Origin: an uncultured bacterium
GTDB lineage: Bacteria > Spirochaetota > UBA4802 > UB4802
DNA: 64,000 nt
Reading direction: 5' to 3'
Assembly (NCBI GenBank): GCA_937920495.1
Contig: CALEUQ010000017.1
Location: 1 to 64,000, forward strand
This document shows positions 42,707-55,500 of this stretch, one piece after another. The notes beneath the pieces are model-generated. The model was not told the DNA's origin and did not search any database. It worked only from the letters and a program-made list of their open reading frames with translations. The translations under genes and the position numbers were made by a program. The stretch's first letter is position 1. Each line of letters begins with the position of its first letter.

Positions 42707-43591
42707 ATGGGCAAGGTACAAAAAATTATTATTGCAGCCTTTATTATTGCTGCACTGATATATGTCTTTGTACGGGCGGTTGTTTTTGTTGGTGATGGAG
42801 TCGTGGCGTTTGTTACTGATAAGGAAGGTCAGGTACTTGGGCAATTACACAAAGGTGTAAACATTGTACCGCAGGGTATTGTAACAACTATCCATACGCG
42901 TTATGTACCTTTAAATGGCTCGTGCGATGTTGCTGTTACAATACCCGTTCCACCACTTGAAATAATAAAGAGTGAACATTATTCAATTAAGATTCCTGTT
43001 GTTATTAATTATACACTTGAGCCCGAGCAATTAACACTGGATTTACACAGGATCTATTCAGATACACAGTACCTGCAGCAGCAATTCCAGATACGATTGG
43101 TAGACAGCATTAAACAAAATATTGCCAGATATCTTTATCCATACTACCAGTACAATGTGTTGCAGGCAAATATTTATAAGGAAGTTTCTGCGGCGATAGT
43201 TAAGCTGAAAGAATCTTTTGCAAGAGAGGGCGTGCTGATACAGGATATAATTGTAGGGAGTATCTATGTACCAGACTATGCCGTGTATACAGAAGGCAGA
43301 AGATTTTTGCTTGAATTACTTACACAGGAAAAAATTAGTACTATACAGCTCAACGCGCTACAACAGCAGCTTAAGGAAGATGAACTGCGGAATGTGCAGT
43401 ATCTGGAATATCTGGAAAAAATATCTAGAATTATTGCTAAAAATAGGGATATTTTGAAGTATATTTATATTGACAAATTAGCTGATAATGTGAAGGTGAT
43501 AGTAACTTCGGATAAAAATGTTCCATTTGACCTGGCCAATGATAGTCAATCGGAATCTTTAAAGAAAGATTTTGATAATTTTAAAAAATAG
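42707..43591 (+). CDS. SPFH/prohibitin-family membrane protein
   Basis: The 294-residue protein has one N-terminal membrane helix (IIIAAFIIAALIYVFVRAVVFVG) followed by a prohibitin/stomatin-like domain. Visible parts are GQVLGQLHKGVNIVPQGIVTTIHTRYVPL, VVINYTLEPEQLTLDLH, and a long helical region (EVSAAIVKLKESFAREGVLIQDI) typical of SPFH proteins. It begins 4 bases after hfq. Such proteins form ring assemblies at the membrane that often regulate proteases; no partner protease gene (FtsH, HflK/C) adjoins it, so its role is open. Confidence 0.75.
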   Translation: MGKVQKIIIAAFIIAALIYVFVRAVVFVGDGVVAFVTDKEGQVLGQLHKGVNIVPQGIVTTIHTRYVPLNGSCDVAVTIPVPPLEIIKSEHYSIKIPVVINYTLEPEQLTLDLHRIYSDTQYLQQQFQIRLVDSIKQNIARYLYPYYQYNVLQANIYKEVSAAIVKLKESFAREGVLIQDIIVGSIYVPDYAVYTEGRRFLLELLTQEKISTIQLNALQQQLKEDELRNVQYLEYLEKISRIIAKNRDILKYIYIDKLADNVKVIVTSDKNVPFDLANDSQSESLKKDFDNFKK

Positions 43592-43688
43592 TGGTTTGGT
43601 TAATCAATTTCACAGTATATTATTAATTGGATATACTTCATAAAGTCTTATAGTGATATACTTTTTATATTAAGGAGAGTTAAATACT

Positions 43689-43784
43689 ATGCCCTGTGGT
43701 AGGAAGCGAAAACGCAGAAAGATTGCTAATCACAAACGAAAAAAACGAAGAAGACTTAATCGTCACAAGAAGAAATTACGATAA
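43689..43784 (+). CDS. Tiny basic protein, mS38/bS22-like (AURKAIP1/COX24 domain) ribosomal protein
   Basis: This 31-residue protein, MPCGRKRKRRKIANHK followed by RKKRRRLNRHKKKLR, has the composition and pattern of the AURKAIP1/COX24 domain. Related short proteins in bacteria are small-subunit ribosomal proteins homologous to mitochondrial mS38 (bS22 in mycobacteria). AAGGAG precedes the ATG and a hairpin terminator follows. Such short, basic genes are easily missed. Identity is based on sequence pattern only. Confidence 0.8.
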   Translation: MPCGRKRKRRKIANHKRKKRRRLNRHKKKLR

Positions 43785-43796
43785 TGTAAGTAGAAG

Positions 43797-43830
43797 AGAG
43801 ATTGGCATAAAGAGAAGTCAATCTCTTTTC
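43797..43830 (+). terminator. Intrinsic terminator after the tiny basic protein gene
   Basis: AGAGATTG (43797-43804) pairs with CAATCTCT (43819-43826) around a 14-base loop, followed by TTTCTATTTTT. It overlaps nothing coding and ends the small gene's transcript. Confidence 0.75.
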
Positions 43831-43856
43831 TATTTTTACTATGGTTGGGTTATGAA

Positions 43857-44585
43857 ATGCGTAGAAGAATAAAAACAAAACCGGTAACTATCGCTGAAAC
43901 AAAAAAGACCTACTGGAAGCGGCGACCATCCGAGATAAGGGGTTATCAGCGTGTTTTTTATTGCAATACCGAAAATGGTGATTACATCCGCGTAGATTAT
44001 AATTTTAAAGATAAGAGGGTACGCCTTTATTTAGAAGACAGCGAAGAAGGCGGAAATCCTTATTATGCGGTAATAGATAAAGGGCGTATCACAGCAGAGC
44101 GTAATGCAACATCGGGTAGACCGGTAAGTTTGCATGAAAAGTTTGAAAAGCGAGCTGAAATCATTTCCGCTATTCCCAATAAAGATGTTATAAGGCTTAT
44201 AAACAAAAATTATGGAATAGGTGAAAGTGCAGAGGAAATTGCTCTTCGTAAGAAAAAAAGACAGGAAGAACTGGAAAAAACCCGTAAACGCTACTTTAAA
44301 CCTGAAGAGGTTCCTTCTTTTGTTAAAAAAGAAACTGCGGTAGTCACAAAACAAAGGGTTAGAATGCGTGATATGATGGATATTGGTATTGGTGGTGTTG
44401 CTGTGGGGGGTGTGTATTTTATAAGTCTGGATTTCATTAAAGCAGGTATAATTTCTGCAGCTTTTGGTATACTGCTGGCATTTATTGACATATTTATACG
44501 CCAGAAAGAAACACTGTTGCTAAAAACATTACTGTTTCTGGTTCTGGGAATAGGGTTATACATATACGGGTATTTTATTTTGTAA
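43857..44585 (+). CDS. Membrane protein of unknown function with basic N-terminal domain
   Basis: The roughly 242-residue protein has a charged soluble N-terminal half (RRIKTKPVTIAETKKTYWKRRPSEIRGYQRVF; DYNFKDKRVRLYLEDSEEGG) and two or three C-terminal hydrophobic segments (FIKAGIISAAFGILLAFIDIFI; TLLLKTLLFLVLGIGLYIYGYFIL). I prefer the ATG at 43857; a TTG at 43845 would add four residues, and the ribosome binding site is weak for both. It converges with the PAP2 gene, with 5 bases between stops. The family is not recognised. Confidence 0.65.
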   Translation: MRRRIKTKPVTIAETKKTYWKRRPSEIRGYQRVFYCNTENGDYIRVDYNFKDKRVRLYLEDSEEGGNPYYAVIDKGRITAERNATSGRPVSLHEKFEKRAEIISAIPNKDVIRLINKNYGIGESAEEIALRKKKRQEELEKTRKRYFKPEEVPSFVKKETAVVTKQRVRMRDMMDIGIGGVAVGGVYFISLDFIKAGIISAAFGILLAFIDIFIRQKETLLLKTLLFLVLGIGLYIYGYFIL

Positions 44586-44590
44586 TGCCG

Positions 44591-45550
44591 TTACCTTCTT
44601 CTGATTTCAGAGAGCCAATCCCACCAGTTACGCAGATAATCCATTACGGGGGTAGAAATTTCTGCACTGCCAAAGATATAAAGCCGTGCCAGTACTGGAC
44701 CATAACGGAACGTAGCCAGGCCAACAAGAAAGCCTGCTACAACATCAATGACATAATGATAGCGCAGGTATACAGTGGATACAACAAGAAGCAGTGCCCA
44801 CACTGTAGCAATTACACTGAATTTTTTATGAAATTTTAATGCAAGTAATACAGTCAACACTGATACCAATGTATGGCCACTGGGGAAACAATCCCGTGTA
44901 ACACCTTCAAGATATGCCAGGGTATGGTGTACCAAAGTGAAAAACATTACCCCTTCAAGAGGTTGTGTTTGCAGATGTGTGAGAGTAAACCGTGGACCTA
45001 TAGCCGGGAATATATAGTAGCCAATATATGATAAATAAAATCCAAGCATTATGGTGGATGCAACTATATGAAATTCAACTTTTCTTTCTTTAAGATATAA
45101 TATCAGGCACAATGTAAATGGCAGGAAATAAAAACTTGCATACACTATTTGCAATAATTCAGTAATAAAGGGATGTAACATTTTTTCCAGTAATACTGTA
45201 GGATGATTGCCAAAAAATAGTGCATAATCAATTTTAATAAGTACTGTATCGATATCATGTGGGTTGATAAGAGGTACCAGTTTATTATGTTCCATAAATA
45301 TTGCTACTAAAAGCGGCAGGATATACCAATCTCTATAAATGGTAAATAACAGGGAAGATGTATGCCGCTGGGCATATACAGTGGCGACAATAAGCAGCAT
45401 TATGATGCTATTGATGGCAAAAATAATGGGTGCAAGTGTAATATGCGAAAAAATTATAATTAATATATTAAGGAATAAAGCCATGCCAAACGTCAGCGCT
45501 TCTTCTAAATGAATCCTTGCATCATATTCCTGTAATACTTTCTGAAGCAT
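44591..45550 (-). CDS. PAP2-family membrane phosphatase
   Basis: PAP2 enzymes remove phosphate from lipid phosphates at the membrane. The roughly 319-residue protein has about six membrane helices and the three active-site motifs in reduced form: AIGPRFT before the second half, DCFPSGHT (the catalytic His motif) and YLRYHYVIDVVAG (the third motif). Start at 45550 (MLQKVLQEYDARIH) is chosen because AAGAGG lies on the minus strand upstream; a longer frame begins only with TTG. The lipid substrate cannot be told from sequence. Confidence 0.82.
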   Translation of the reverse strand: MLQKVLQEYDARIHLEEALTFGMALFLNILIIIFSHITLAPIIFAINSIIMLLIVATVYAQRHTSSLLFTIYRDWYILPLLVAIFMEHNKLVPLINPHDIDTVLIKIDYALFFGNHPTVLLEKMLHPFITELLQIVYASFYFLPFTLCLILYLKERKVEFHIVASTIMLGFYLSYIGYYIFPAIGPRFTLTHLQTQPLEGVMFFTLVHHTLAYLEGVTRDCFPSGHTLVSVLTVLLALKFHKKFSVIATVWALLLVVSTVYLRYHYVIDVVAGFLVGLATFRYGPVLARLYIFGSAEISTPVMDYLRNWWDWLSEIRRR

Positions 45551-45732
45551 ATCTGGCCTCTTATTCCAAAAAATGTATGTATCTATTCGATAGTTGTCAA
45601 CAATCTTTAAAAATAATATATACAAACTATTATGAAATGACAATATTTTACATGCAATATTATTCTAAAAACTTGATAAATAGAATGTATCTTCCCCCGC
45701 CGTTGAAAGCGGCAAAAGTGCACACTGTTTCA

Positions 45733-45767
45733 TAATTTCTTCATAAATCATCATTTAGAAGAAATTA
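45733..45767. repeat. Hairpin between the GalT-like and PAP2 genes
   Basis: TAATTTCTTC (45733-45742) and GAAGAAATTA (45758-45767) pair perfectly; TAAAT and ATTTA inside extend the stem with a one-base bulge and a CATC loop. It lies in 376 bases without a gene between two minus-strand genes. That stretch otherwise shows a small GC-rich inverted repeat (CCGC..GCGG, about 45698-45710) and AGTGCACACT, but no reading frame worth reporting. Confidence 0.6.
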
Positions 45768-45897
45768 GTAGATTTCAATCATTTGTCAAGAAATATTAAT
45801 GATATGTAAAAAAACTGTTCCGGTAGACAGTATCTTAAGTAGATACCTTTGTAGCTCCCAAAGGAATGTGGCAATCCCATTTTATAATTTCACCACC

Positions 45898-45928
45898 AAC
45901 CCATCTCCGTAACAGGGGGAGATGGGTT
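45898..45928 (-). terminator. Hairpin at the end of the GalT-like gene
   Basis: AACCCATCTCC (45898-45908) pairs perfectly with GGAGATGGGTT (45918-45928), starting inside the stop codon of the GalT-like gene on the minus strand. The downstream minus-strand sequence GGTGGTGAAATTATAAAA lacks a clear T-run, so strength is uncertain. Confidence 0.6.
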
Positions 45929-46919
45929 ACAATTGCTCTCTGGCAAAGACGGAAAATTCTTCCGCAATTACTTCAGGCTTGAGCAATGTGAATGAATCAT
46001 TATGCAACATCTGAAGATAATTAATTTCGCTGGTTGCATATGGAGGAAATGTAACGCGTGGGCATATCCGTATATGTGGTAAAAAGGATGTGTTGTGTGC
46101 AATGCTGTAAAAAGACATGTTAAAATTATCAATTTTCTTTGAATATAAAAACTGTAGCGTTGTGCGAATGTATGTAAGAACTGAGTCAAGTTTACCGCTA
46201 CATGTGTGCAGTGGCATGGATTCATGCAATATGCCTATAATGTCAAACTGTCCCATGGGAGCATAGGCTACTACCCAGGTACTATCGCCCGGATTAGCGA
46301 TGACACGTTCATTTAGATTTTTTTCAGTGGTAAGGTAATCCATGAAAAGATTGGGATTGTTGTTTAGATTTGATAGTATATCAGAATAATAATTGGATGG
46401 CGTTGATGATGCTATGATTTGTAAATGTGGATGAACCAGAGAACTGCCGGCAACAGGCATGTAGTTCCAGTTTATTGATTGGTAGGGATACTTCTTTGAA
46501 TCAACATCTGACAAAAAGAGCAGTGCACATTCAAAGGCTTCGAGCAACATCTGATGGGTAAAACCGTTAATGGGGACATAGTGCTCGGTTGTTATGGTTA
46601 CCACAGCATTGTTTTCATCATAAGGGAACGCATTGGGAAAGCAGCGGGCATTGCCATAGGTGTACTGCTCTTTAAGTGGAGGAGTAAATTTTGGGGTCAG
46701 AGCATCAATGAGTCCCGGGCAAAAGGGACAGGCTCTGGCAGATTCTTCTATCATTGCAGTGCGGTCAGTGTATGCAAATTCTTTTAAGGTTAAGCCAAGC
46801 ACACGGCTGCTGCGGCCTGTTAATGGGCAATATCGTATTTCATTTACACGCTGTGCTTCTTTGAATTGCTGAAATGGATCTTTAAGCATTATAGTTTTGA
46901 TTTCTTTTTTTAGTTGCAT
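45927..46919 (-). CDS. GalT-like nucleotidylyltransferase (HIT superfamily)
   Basis: The 330-residue protein resembles galactose-1-phosphate uridylyltransferase and related phosphorylases. Features seen are a Cys pair RACPFCPG (possible zinc site), FPNAFPYDENNAVVTITTEHYVP, NWNYMPVAGSSLVHPHLQI with the HPHxQ catalytic histidine motif, and a C-terminal half with WVVAYAPMGQFDIIGI and FNMSFYSIA. The catalytic motif reads HPHLQ rather than the more usual HPHGQ. GGAGG precedes the ATG. It may act on UDP-galactose metabolism or as an ADP-glucose-type phosphorylase; the substrate is not determined. Confidence 0.75.
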   Translation of the reverse strand: MQLKKEIKTIMLKDPFQQFKEAQRVNEIRYCPLTGRSSRVLGLTLKEFAYTDRTAMIEESARACPFCPGLIDALTPKFTPPLKEQYTYGNARCFPNAFPYDENNAVVTITTEHYVPINGFTHQMLLEAFECALLFLSDVDSKKYPYQSINWNYMPVAGSSLVHPHLQIIASSTPSNYYSDILSNLNNNPNLFMDYLTTEKNLNERVIANPGDSTWVVAYAPMGQFDIIGILHESMPLHTCSGKLDSVLTYIRTTLQFLYSKKIDNFNMSFYSIAHNTSFLPHIRICPRVTFPPYATSEINYLQMLHNDSFTLLKPEVIAEEFSVFAREQL

Positions 46920-47193
46920 TGCTATTTGCCCTCCTATCAGAATACAAACTCATTTAATTTCAATCATCATCACTATATGATAAAAAAGTCAAGTGTGGTT
47001 TTATCTGACATCAATAATATTTTATAGTACTTAAAACTTGAAGTTTCATTTATAAAAAATTATATGCAGATAATTCTTGATTTTTTGTCATCATGTATAT
47101 ATATATGAAACCCTGTCGTTGAACAAAAATACTGTGCCCTGTAATGATATGGATGTAGTATTTCTTTGATGGATAATAATTATAATGATGTAA

Positions 47194-49202
<2,009 letters not shown>

Positions 49203-49203
<1 letters not shown>

Positions 49204-50798
49204 TGAAGATTGCACAATTGCTGCGTAAGCTTGCAAGGCATTACTATGTACTTACGGTACTTTTTTTTTATGTTTCATTCTTAACACCATTAAATTTGCA
49301 TGTACCACTCTTATCAGCTTTTGCATGGGTGTGCCTTGTTCCTTTGTTTCTTTACATCAATGACAGGCCGCTGAAACAGGTGTATGTAACATCATTTATC
49401 ACCGGACTTTTTGGATTTGGTGTTGTCTATTACTGGATGGGCGATTTTGGTCAGGCGGTTCCTTTTGGCAGGGTAGTGATTGTTGCTCTGATAATACCGT
49501 GCATTTCAGTCTTCTTTGCCACAAAGATTTTTATTGCCGAATATGTATCCCGCGTGTTCCCGCATCTTAGATTAGCAGTATATCCATCGGTATGGATTGT
49601 ATTTGATTGGGTACAGACTATTGGAACAATGGCGTTCCCTTGGAATTTTCTTGGCTACACGCAATATCCGTTTATCAATTTTATTCAGATAGCTTCAATC
49701 ACAGGTATTTTTGGCATCACATTTATTATAGTGTGTGCTAATATCAGCATTGCTGCATTAATACAAGCAAAGCTATCTAACAGTAACTATCGCCCTGCAA
49801 TGTATGCAACTGTGCTTGTGTGTGTTGTGGTGATAACTTCAACGGTCTACGGCTTCTTCAGGCTGCAGCAACACAATGAATATAAAAATTCACATCTGCG
49901 TGTTGCAATGGTGCAGTCATGCTTTTCACCGTGGGAAAACTGGACAAAAAACAAATACGTGTACCTGAATATATTGCGCCAATTGACAGGGCAGGCAATG
50001 CAACATGATCCTGATGTAGTGGTGTGGTCAGAATCTGCAACGCTTGAAAATATTTCATACAGCTACTTCAATGGCAACCTGAATCATTTTGAAGAAGAGG
50101 TGCTGGCACTGGCTGCAGGCAACCGTGTACCGATTTTAACCGGTGAGATTGGCATAATTGAAGATGTGGTACGCCGAAGGTATTATCCGCAAAACAGTAT
50201 GGTACTGATTAATTCTACCGGACAGGTTGTTGACACGTATGCCAAGATTCATCTGGTGCCGTTTGGCGAGTGGTTCCCGTATGGTGAACTTTTTCCTTTT
50301 GTTAGCGATGTTGTTGAAGCGTTTGGTGGTTCAAACTTTATGCCGGGTGACACCCCGCGTATTTTTACCATTGGTTCATTCAGATGTGCGCCGCTTATAT
50401 GCTATGAAAATATTTTTCACAGATTGTGTCGCAACTATGCAAAGGCAGGTATTGATTTTTTTGTAAATATCACAAACCTGCTATGGACAGAAAATCCAAT
50501 AGGTCCCATGCAGCACTTTTACTTTTCGGTTTTCAGGGCAATTGAAAACGGTGTGTGGTTTGTAAGCGCAGGTAATTCAGGTTTAACTGCGCTCATAGAT
50601 CCGTATGGTCGTGTGACACAATCGATACCGCTTATGGAAAAAACGTACTGTGTGGGAGACATTGATGTAAGTATGAATACTTCTACACTGTATAGAAGTA
50701 TTGGTGATGGTATTTTATATGTATCATTTGCATTTGTATTTGTAGTATGTGCGATAGTTATCGGTGAAAAGCTTGTTGCATATAAAAGGAAACGCTGA
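49203..50798 (+). CDS. lnt: Apolipoprotein N-acyltransferase
   Basis: Lnt adds the third acyl chain to lipoproteins in the inner membrane. The 531-residue protein has six or so membrane helices in residues 1-220 and a periplasmic nitrilase-like domain. The catalytic triad positions are visible as Glu in LTGEIGII (about residue 313), Lys in AKIHLVPFGEW (about 347) and Cys in APLICYENIF (about 399). It shares the last base of ligA's stop region and its own stop overlaps the next gene's start, so the three genes form a tight operon. Confidence 0.96.
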
Positions 50799-52477
50799 TG
50801 CGAATAATCTACTGCACCGATGTCCATGGCGCGTTTGACCGCGTAAGAGAGCTATTGTATGAAACGATAGCCGATGTGTATATTATCTCAGGTGATTTAA
50901 TTGACATCCCGTTTTACAATATGGATAGCGCCATCCGCTACTATGAGCTTCAAATGTATTTTGACAATATGCGAAAGCAGATGGGTAGAGATGATGTTAC
51001 TGTAGAAGATTTTGTTGATGAGCTCATGGAGATGCCACATATCACCGAAGAGATGGCAGAGACAGGTGCAAAATACCAGCAGTATACCATACGTGCCAGA
51101 AGAGTAATGCAGCAAAAATACAAGGTGCTTGCAAATATTTTCAGCTTTAAACCACAGTCATATATCTTTGCTTTGCCTGGCAACTACGACATGGATTTAA
51201 AATATACATCCCTCCATGACAGGGACCTGCATCTCCACTGGTATCAGGTGGATGATCAGGTTATTGCTGGCTATGGGGGAGCAGATGTATTCACGGCAGG
51301 GATACCACAAAAGTATGTTGTGCCCTACAAAGCCGGTATTGGTATTGATGACCGCAAAAATGAGATGTACAATTTTTTTAAAGCGGTACGCCCATCCATT
51401 ATCGTAACGCATCAACCGGCGCATGGCGTACTTGACTGGCTTGCCCCTGTTGGTCCAACAGGTTCACCTGCACTACGAACATACTGCGACAACAATCCTG
51501 TTATTCTGTGTTTAACAGGTCATATCCACGGCGCCTGGGGATTGAAAGATGTTGAGCATACGTTGTATTTAAATCCATCGCCGTTTGGTGACATCACAAC
51601 CGTGCACCATGATGTGCTTGAAGGTGGATTCTTTTATCAGATTGAACTTGAAAATAGCAAAGTGGCACAGGTGCTATACAGAAAATTATATAACGAGCGA
51701 GTGTATGATTTAGCTGAATATGTAAAAAAGGATGGAGTGTGGGCTGAAACTGTTATTGATGAGGGCCGTTTTAATGCAAAAAAGAAATTAATCAACATTG
51801 ATATGAATATTCAGCAGTATTCACATATTCCAGAAATTGAGCTATTCAAAGAAATAAAAAACTTTTTTAGAATGTTTCAGACCGAAGAGTCTGAACTGCG
51901 TGTAGAAAAGATGGAGGAGATAGTTAAACGAATAGAACCAGTCATTGAAGACATTGCAATGGATGTGTTGGGTTCGGTCAATGTTGGGTTGTCTCAGCCA
52001 AGTTCTGATATTGATATGGTGCTGTATTTACGGTGTGGATTGCAGTGCCCTGATAATCTGCTATCATGCAATTGCTGCAGGGATGCTGCAGCTATGATAC
52101 GGAATGCACTGCAGGATGAATATAAGTTTGAAGTGCTGGATTGTATTGATTTAAATGAGGTTGAGAAAAATATAAAAGAAAAAAATTATGAATCCGAGAC
52201 GCTGCAACGGTTTGTTGCATACCGCTCAATATGCCGGCCAATAAATTACAGGGTAATTGCGCCTTTAGAAGATATGCTCAATCAGGATATAGAATTCAGA
52301 AAGGAGGTTGAGGGCAGTATCCGTTCTTATTTCAGAATATTTGTAACCACTTCCCAGCATGTACGCTCATTTAAAAAATATGAAAACAGGCTAAAGACAA
52401 TTGGTATCAGGCTTCCCGATTCAATCAGAAGAAAGATCTTGCAGTATTTGCAAAGTGAAGAAGATGATATACTGTAA
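50798..52477 (+). CDS. Fusion of a calcineurin-like phosphoesterase and a nucleotidyltransferase-fold domain
   Basis: Residues 1 to about 300 form a metallophosphoesterase domain with ordered motifs YCTDVHG, SGDLID, PGNYDMD, VTHQPAHG and TGHIHGAWG. From about residue 385 a nucleotidyltransferase-like domain follows: DVLGSVNVGLSQPSSDIDMVLY carries the GS and D-x-D signature, then a Cys-rich stretch (CGLQCPDNLLSCNCC). This combination in one protein is unusual. The stop of lnt and this start share a base, so expression is coupled to ligA-lnt. Substrates are unknown. Confidence 0.75.
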   Translation: MRIIYCTDVHGAFDRVRELLYETIADVYIISGDLIDIPFYNMDSAIRYYELQMYFDNMRKQMGRDDVTVEDFVDELMEMPHITEEMAETGAKYQQYTIRARRVMQQKYKVLANIFSFKPQSYIFALPGNYDMDLKYTSLHDRDLHLHWYQVDDQVIAGYGGADVFTAGIPQKYVVPYKAGIGIDDRKNEMYNFFKAVRPSIIVTHQPAHGVLDWLAPVGPTGSPALRTYCDNNPVILCLTGHIHGAWGLKDVEHTLYLNPSPFGDITTVHHDVLEGGFFYQIELENSKVAQVLYRKLYNERVYDLAEYVKKDGVWAETVIDEGRFNAKKKLINIDMNIQQYSHIPEIELFKEIKNFFRMFQTEESELRVEKMEEIVKRIEPVIEDIAMDVLGSVNVGLSQPSSDIDMVLYLRCGLQCPDNLLSCNCCRDAAAMIRNALQDEYKFEVLDCIDLNEVEKNIKEKNYESETLQRFVAYRSICRPINYRVIAPLEDMLNQDIEFRKEVEGSIRSYFRIFVTTSQHVRSFKKYENRLKTIGIRLPDSIRRKILQYLQSEEDDIL

Positions 52478-52559
52478 ATATTTTTCTCTTGTTTTTTTCA
52501 ACGTTTTAGATTATTCTTAAGATTGTAAGGGTGGTTAATTATTGAGATAAGGTTGTTTT

Positions 52560-55500
52560 ATGAATGTTTCAAAAAACGGAAAAAGTGTTACCAGGAAAAA
52601 AATAACAAAAAAACAAAATAGTAGCCCGCACGCAGAATCATTACATTCTTTCCACGATCTGGACATTTTTAGCATTATTGCAAATGTCAGTGCTGATGCC
52701 ATAACCATATTTGATATGAATTTTAATATCATCTATGTAAGCCCTGCCGTTGAAAAACTACGTGGGTATTCCTTAAAAGAAGTACAAAAACAAAAACTGG
52801 AACAGATCTTGACACCTGCTTCGTTGAAAGAAGCAATGAAGGTATACAAAGAAGAATTAAAAAAAGAAAAAAAAGGAACGTACGATCCACACAGAAGCAG
52901 AATACTTGAGCTTGAGCATTACAAAAAGGATGGATCAACAATATGGCTTGAAACGCAGGTTTCATTTATACGTGATAAAAATCAAAAACCAATAGGAATT
53001 CTTGTCATTTCACGAGATATCTCAGAAAGAAAAAAAGTTGAAAATCAATTAGTAATTTTTAAACAGCTTGTTGAAAATTCTTCGTATGCTATTGGCCTGT
53101 CAGCACCGGATGGTACGCACTATTACCAGAACAAAGCGTTTGATGATCTTTTTGGAGATATTGGCGACAATCCACTACGGACTTTATACGTTGATAAAAA
53201 AGTAGGCAGGGAAGTGTTCAACACAATAATGTCAGGAGGTTCGTGGCACGGAAGGATAAAAATGTATGATAAAGATAAAAACGTCAAAGATATTTATTTA
53301 CGAGCTAACGCTATAAAGGACAATAAAGGAAGGATAGTAGGCCTTGTTGGTATACATGAAGATATTACAAACTTAAATTTGATGGAAAAAATTTTAAGAG
53401 AAAATGAAGAAAAGTTCAGGGCAATATTTGAATCAACTACTGATGCGGTATTTATAATGAAAGATGACATTTGTATAGATTGTAACAGTGCAACGCTTAA
53501 GATGTTCAAATGTACTCGTGAGGATATTATAGGGAAACGAGCACATCAATTCCATCCAGAATTTCAACCTGATGGGAAAAAGTCAAAGGGATTGGCGTTA
53601 GAATATATACAAAAGGCAAAACAAGGCATCCCGCAATATTTTGAATGGCAACACATAAAATTAGATGGTACACCTTTTTTTACCGAAGTGAGTTTAAATA
53701 AGCTGGTGATTGGAAAAGAGGTGTTTTTGCTGGCAATAGTGAGGGATATTACACATCGAAAAGAAATAGAAAACCGGCTTAAAAAAAGCGAGCAGTGGTA
53801 CAGAGCACTATTTGAGACTTCACCTGATGTAATTGTGATTTATGATTTTAACGGGGCTATATTTGCTGCTAATCATGCAGCCCGACAGTTATATGGTGTT
53901 GGCACTACCGCTGAGCTGATGGCTGAGGTTACAAATATTCTGGATTTGCTTGATGAGGATGATAAGCGTAAAGCTATTGCAAACATGAGTAATACTCTTA
54001 AAACCGGATATGCTGAAGGCAATATTTATACCATCAAAAATAAAAAAGGCCAAAAGATAACTGTTGAAGTGCATTCATCAGTTCTTACCACCGGTGAAGG
54101 TGCGCCACAGGCGTTTATAAGCATCATAAGGGATATCTCCGATCGTTTAAAGGCAGAAAAAGAATTAAAAGAAAGCGAAGCTAAATACCGTGCTTTATTT
54201 GAGAATGCTGCAGAAACCATCATGGTGATACAGGATGGATTTATCAAATTATTCAATACGCGTGCATATGAATTAAGTGGGTATACTCCTCAGGAGTTTA
54301 TATCAAAACCATTTATTGAGTTTGTGCATCCTGATGACCGGCAAATGGTGCGTAATAATTATATGCTAAGGATGCAGGGAAAGGATGTTACAAATCGTTA
54401 TGTATTCAGAGTTTTAACAAAGAATCAGGAAGTCAGGTGGGTTGAAGTAAATGTAGTCACCATTGACTGGGAAGGGAAACCTGCAACATTAAATTTTATA
54501 ACCGATATCACCGAACGTAAACTGGCTGAAGATGTGATAAAAGAAAATGAAGCTAAATACCGTACTCTTTTTGAATCAGCAAATGATGCCATATTTATAA
54601 TGGATAAAGAGATATTTATCGACTGTAATACAAAAACACTGGAAATGTTTGGTTGCACACGAGAGCAGATTATAGGCGCACCACCATATCAATTTTCGCC
54701 TGAATTTCAGCCAGATGGAAGAAGATCAAAAGAAAAAGCACTGGAAAAGATTGATGCAGCACTGCAGGGCAATCCACAGTTTTTTGAATGGCAGCATTGC
54801 AGATATGACAGAACGCCATTTGATGCTGAGGTGAGCCTTAATGCATTTGAGTTGGGTGGGAAACAGTATATTCAGGCAATAGTGCGGGATGTGACCGAAA
54901 GAAAAAGAGCCGAAAAAGCTTTAATGATGAGCCAGGAACAATATCGCATACTGGTGGAAACTGCAAAAGAAGGAATATGGAAGATTGAAAATAATATCAC
55001 CACGTATGTCAACAGAGCAATGGCAGAAATGTTGGGGTATACTCAGGAGGAAATGCTGGGGAAATCTATTTTTGATTTTATGTTTGAGGAAGATATTCCT
55101 GATGTAAAAGAAAGACTACAAAAGCGTGCTCAGGGAATTGATGAAGTATATGAAAGCAGGAGGAAAAAAAAGGATGGCAGTGAACTATGGGCGATAGTAT
55201 CTGCAAAATCAATTACAGATGAAAAAGGGCAGTTTGTGGGGTCTTTTGCACTCTATACTGATATAACTGAAAGAAAAAAAGCTGAAGATGAAATAATAAA
55301 CAAACAGAAGCTATTGGAAGATATTATTGCATATACTCCAGATCCTACTCTGGTGATAGATAAAAATGGTATTGTTATAGCCTGTAATAAAGCAATGGAA
55401 GAATTACTGGGCATAGAAGCTGATACATTAATTGGTAAAGGCAATTATGAATATGCCTTGCCCTTATACGGGGTACGCAGGCCAATGTTAATAGATTTAG

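Noticed and set aside
44585..44839. Plus-strand frame with several cysteines overlapping the PAP2 gene
   Set aside because: It is antisense to the PAP2 active-site region and lacks a ribosome binding site.
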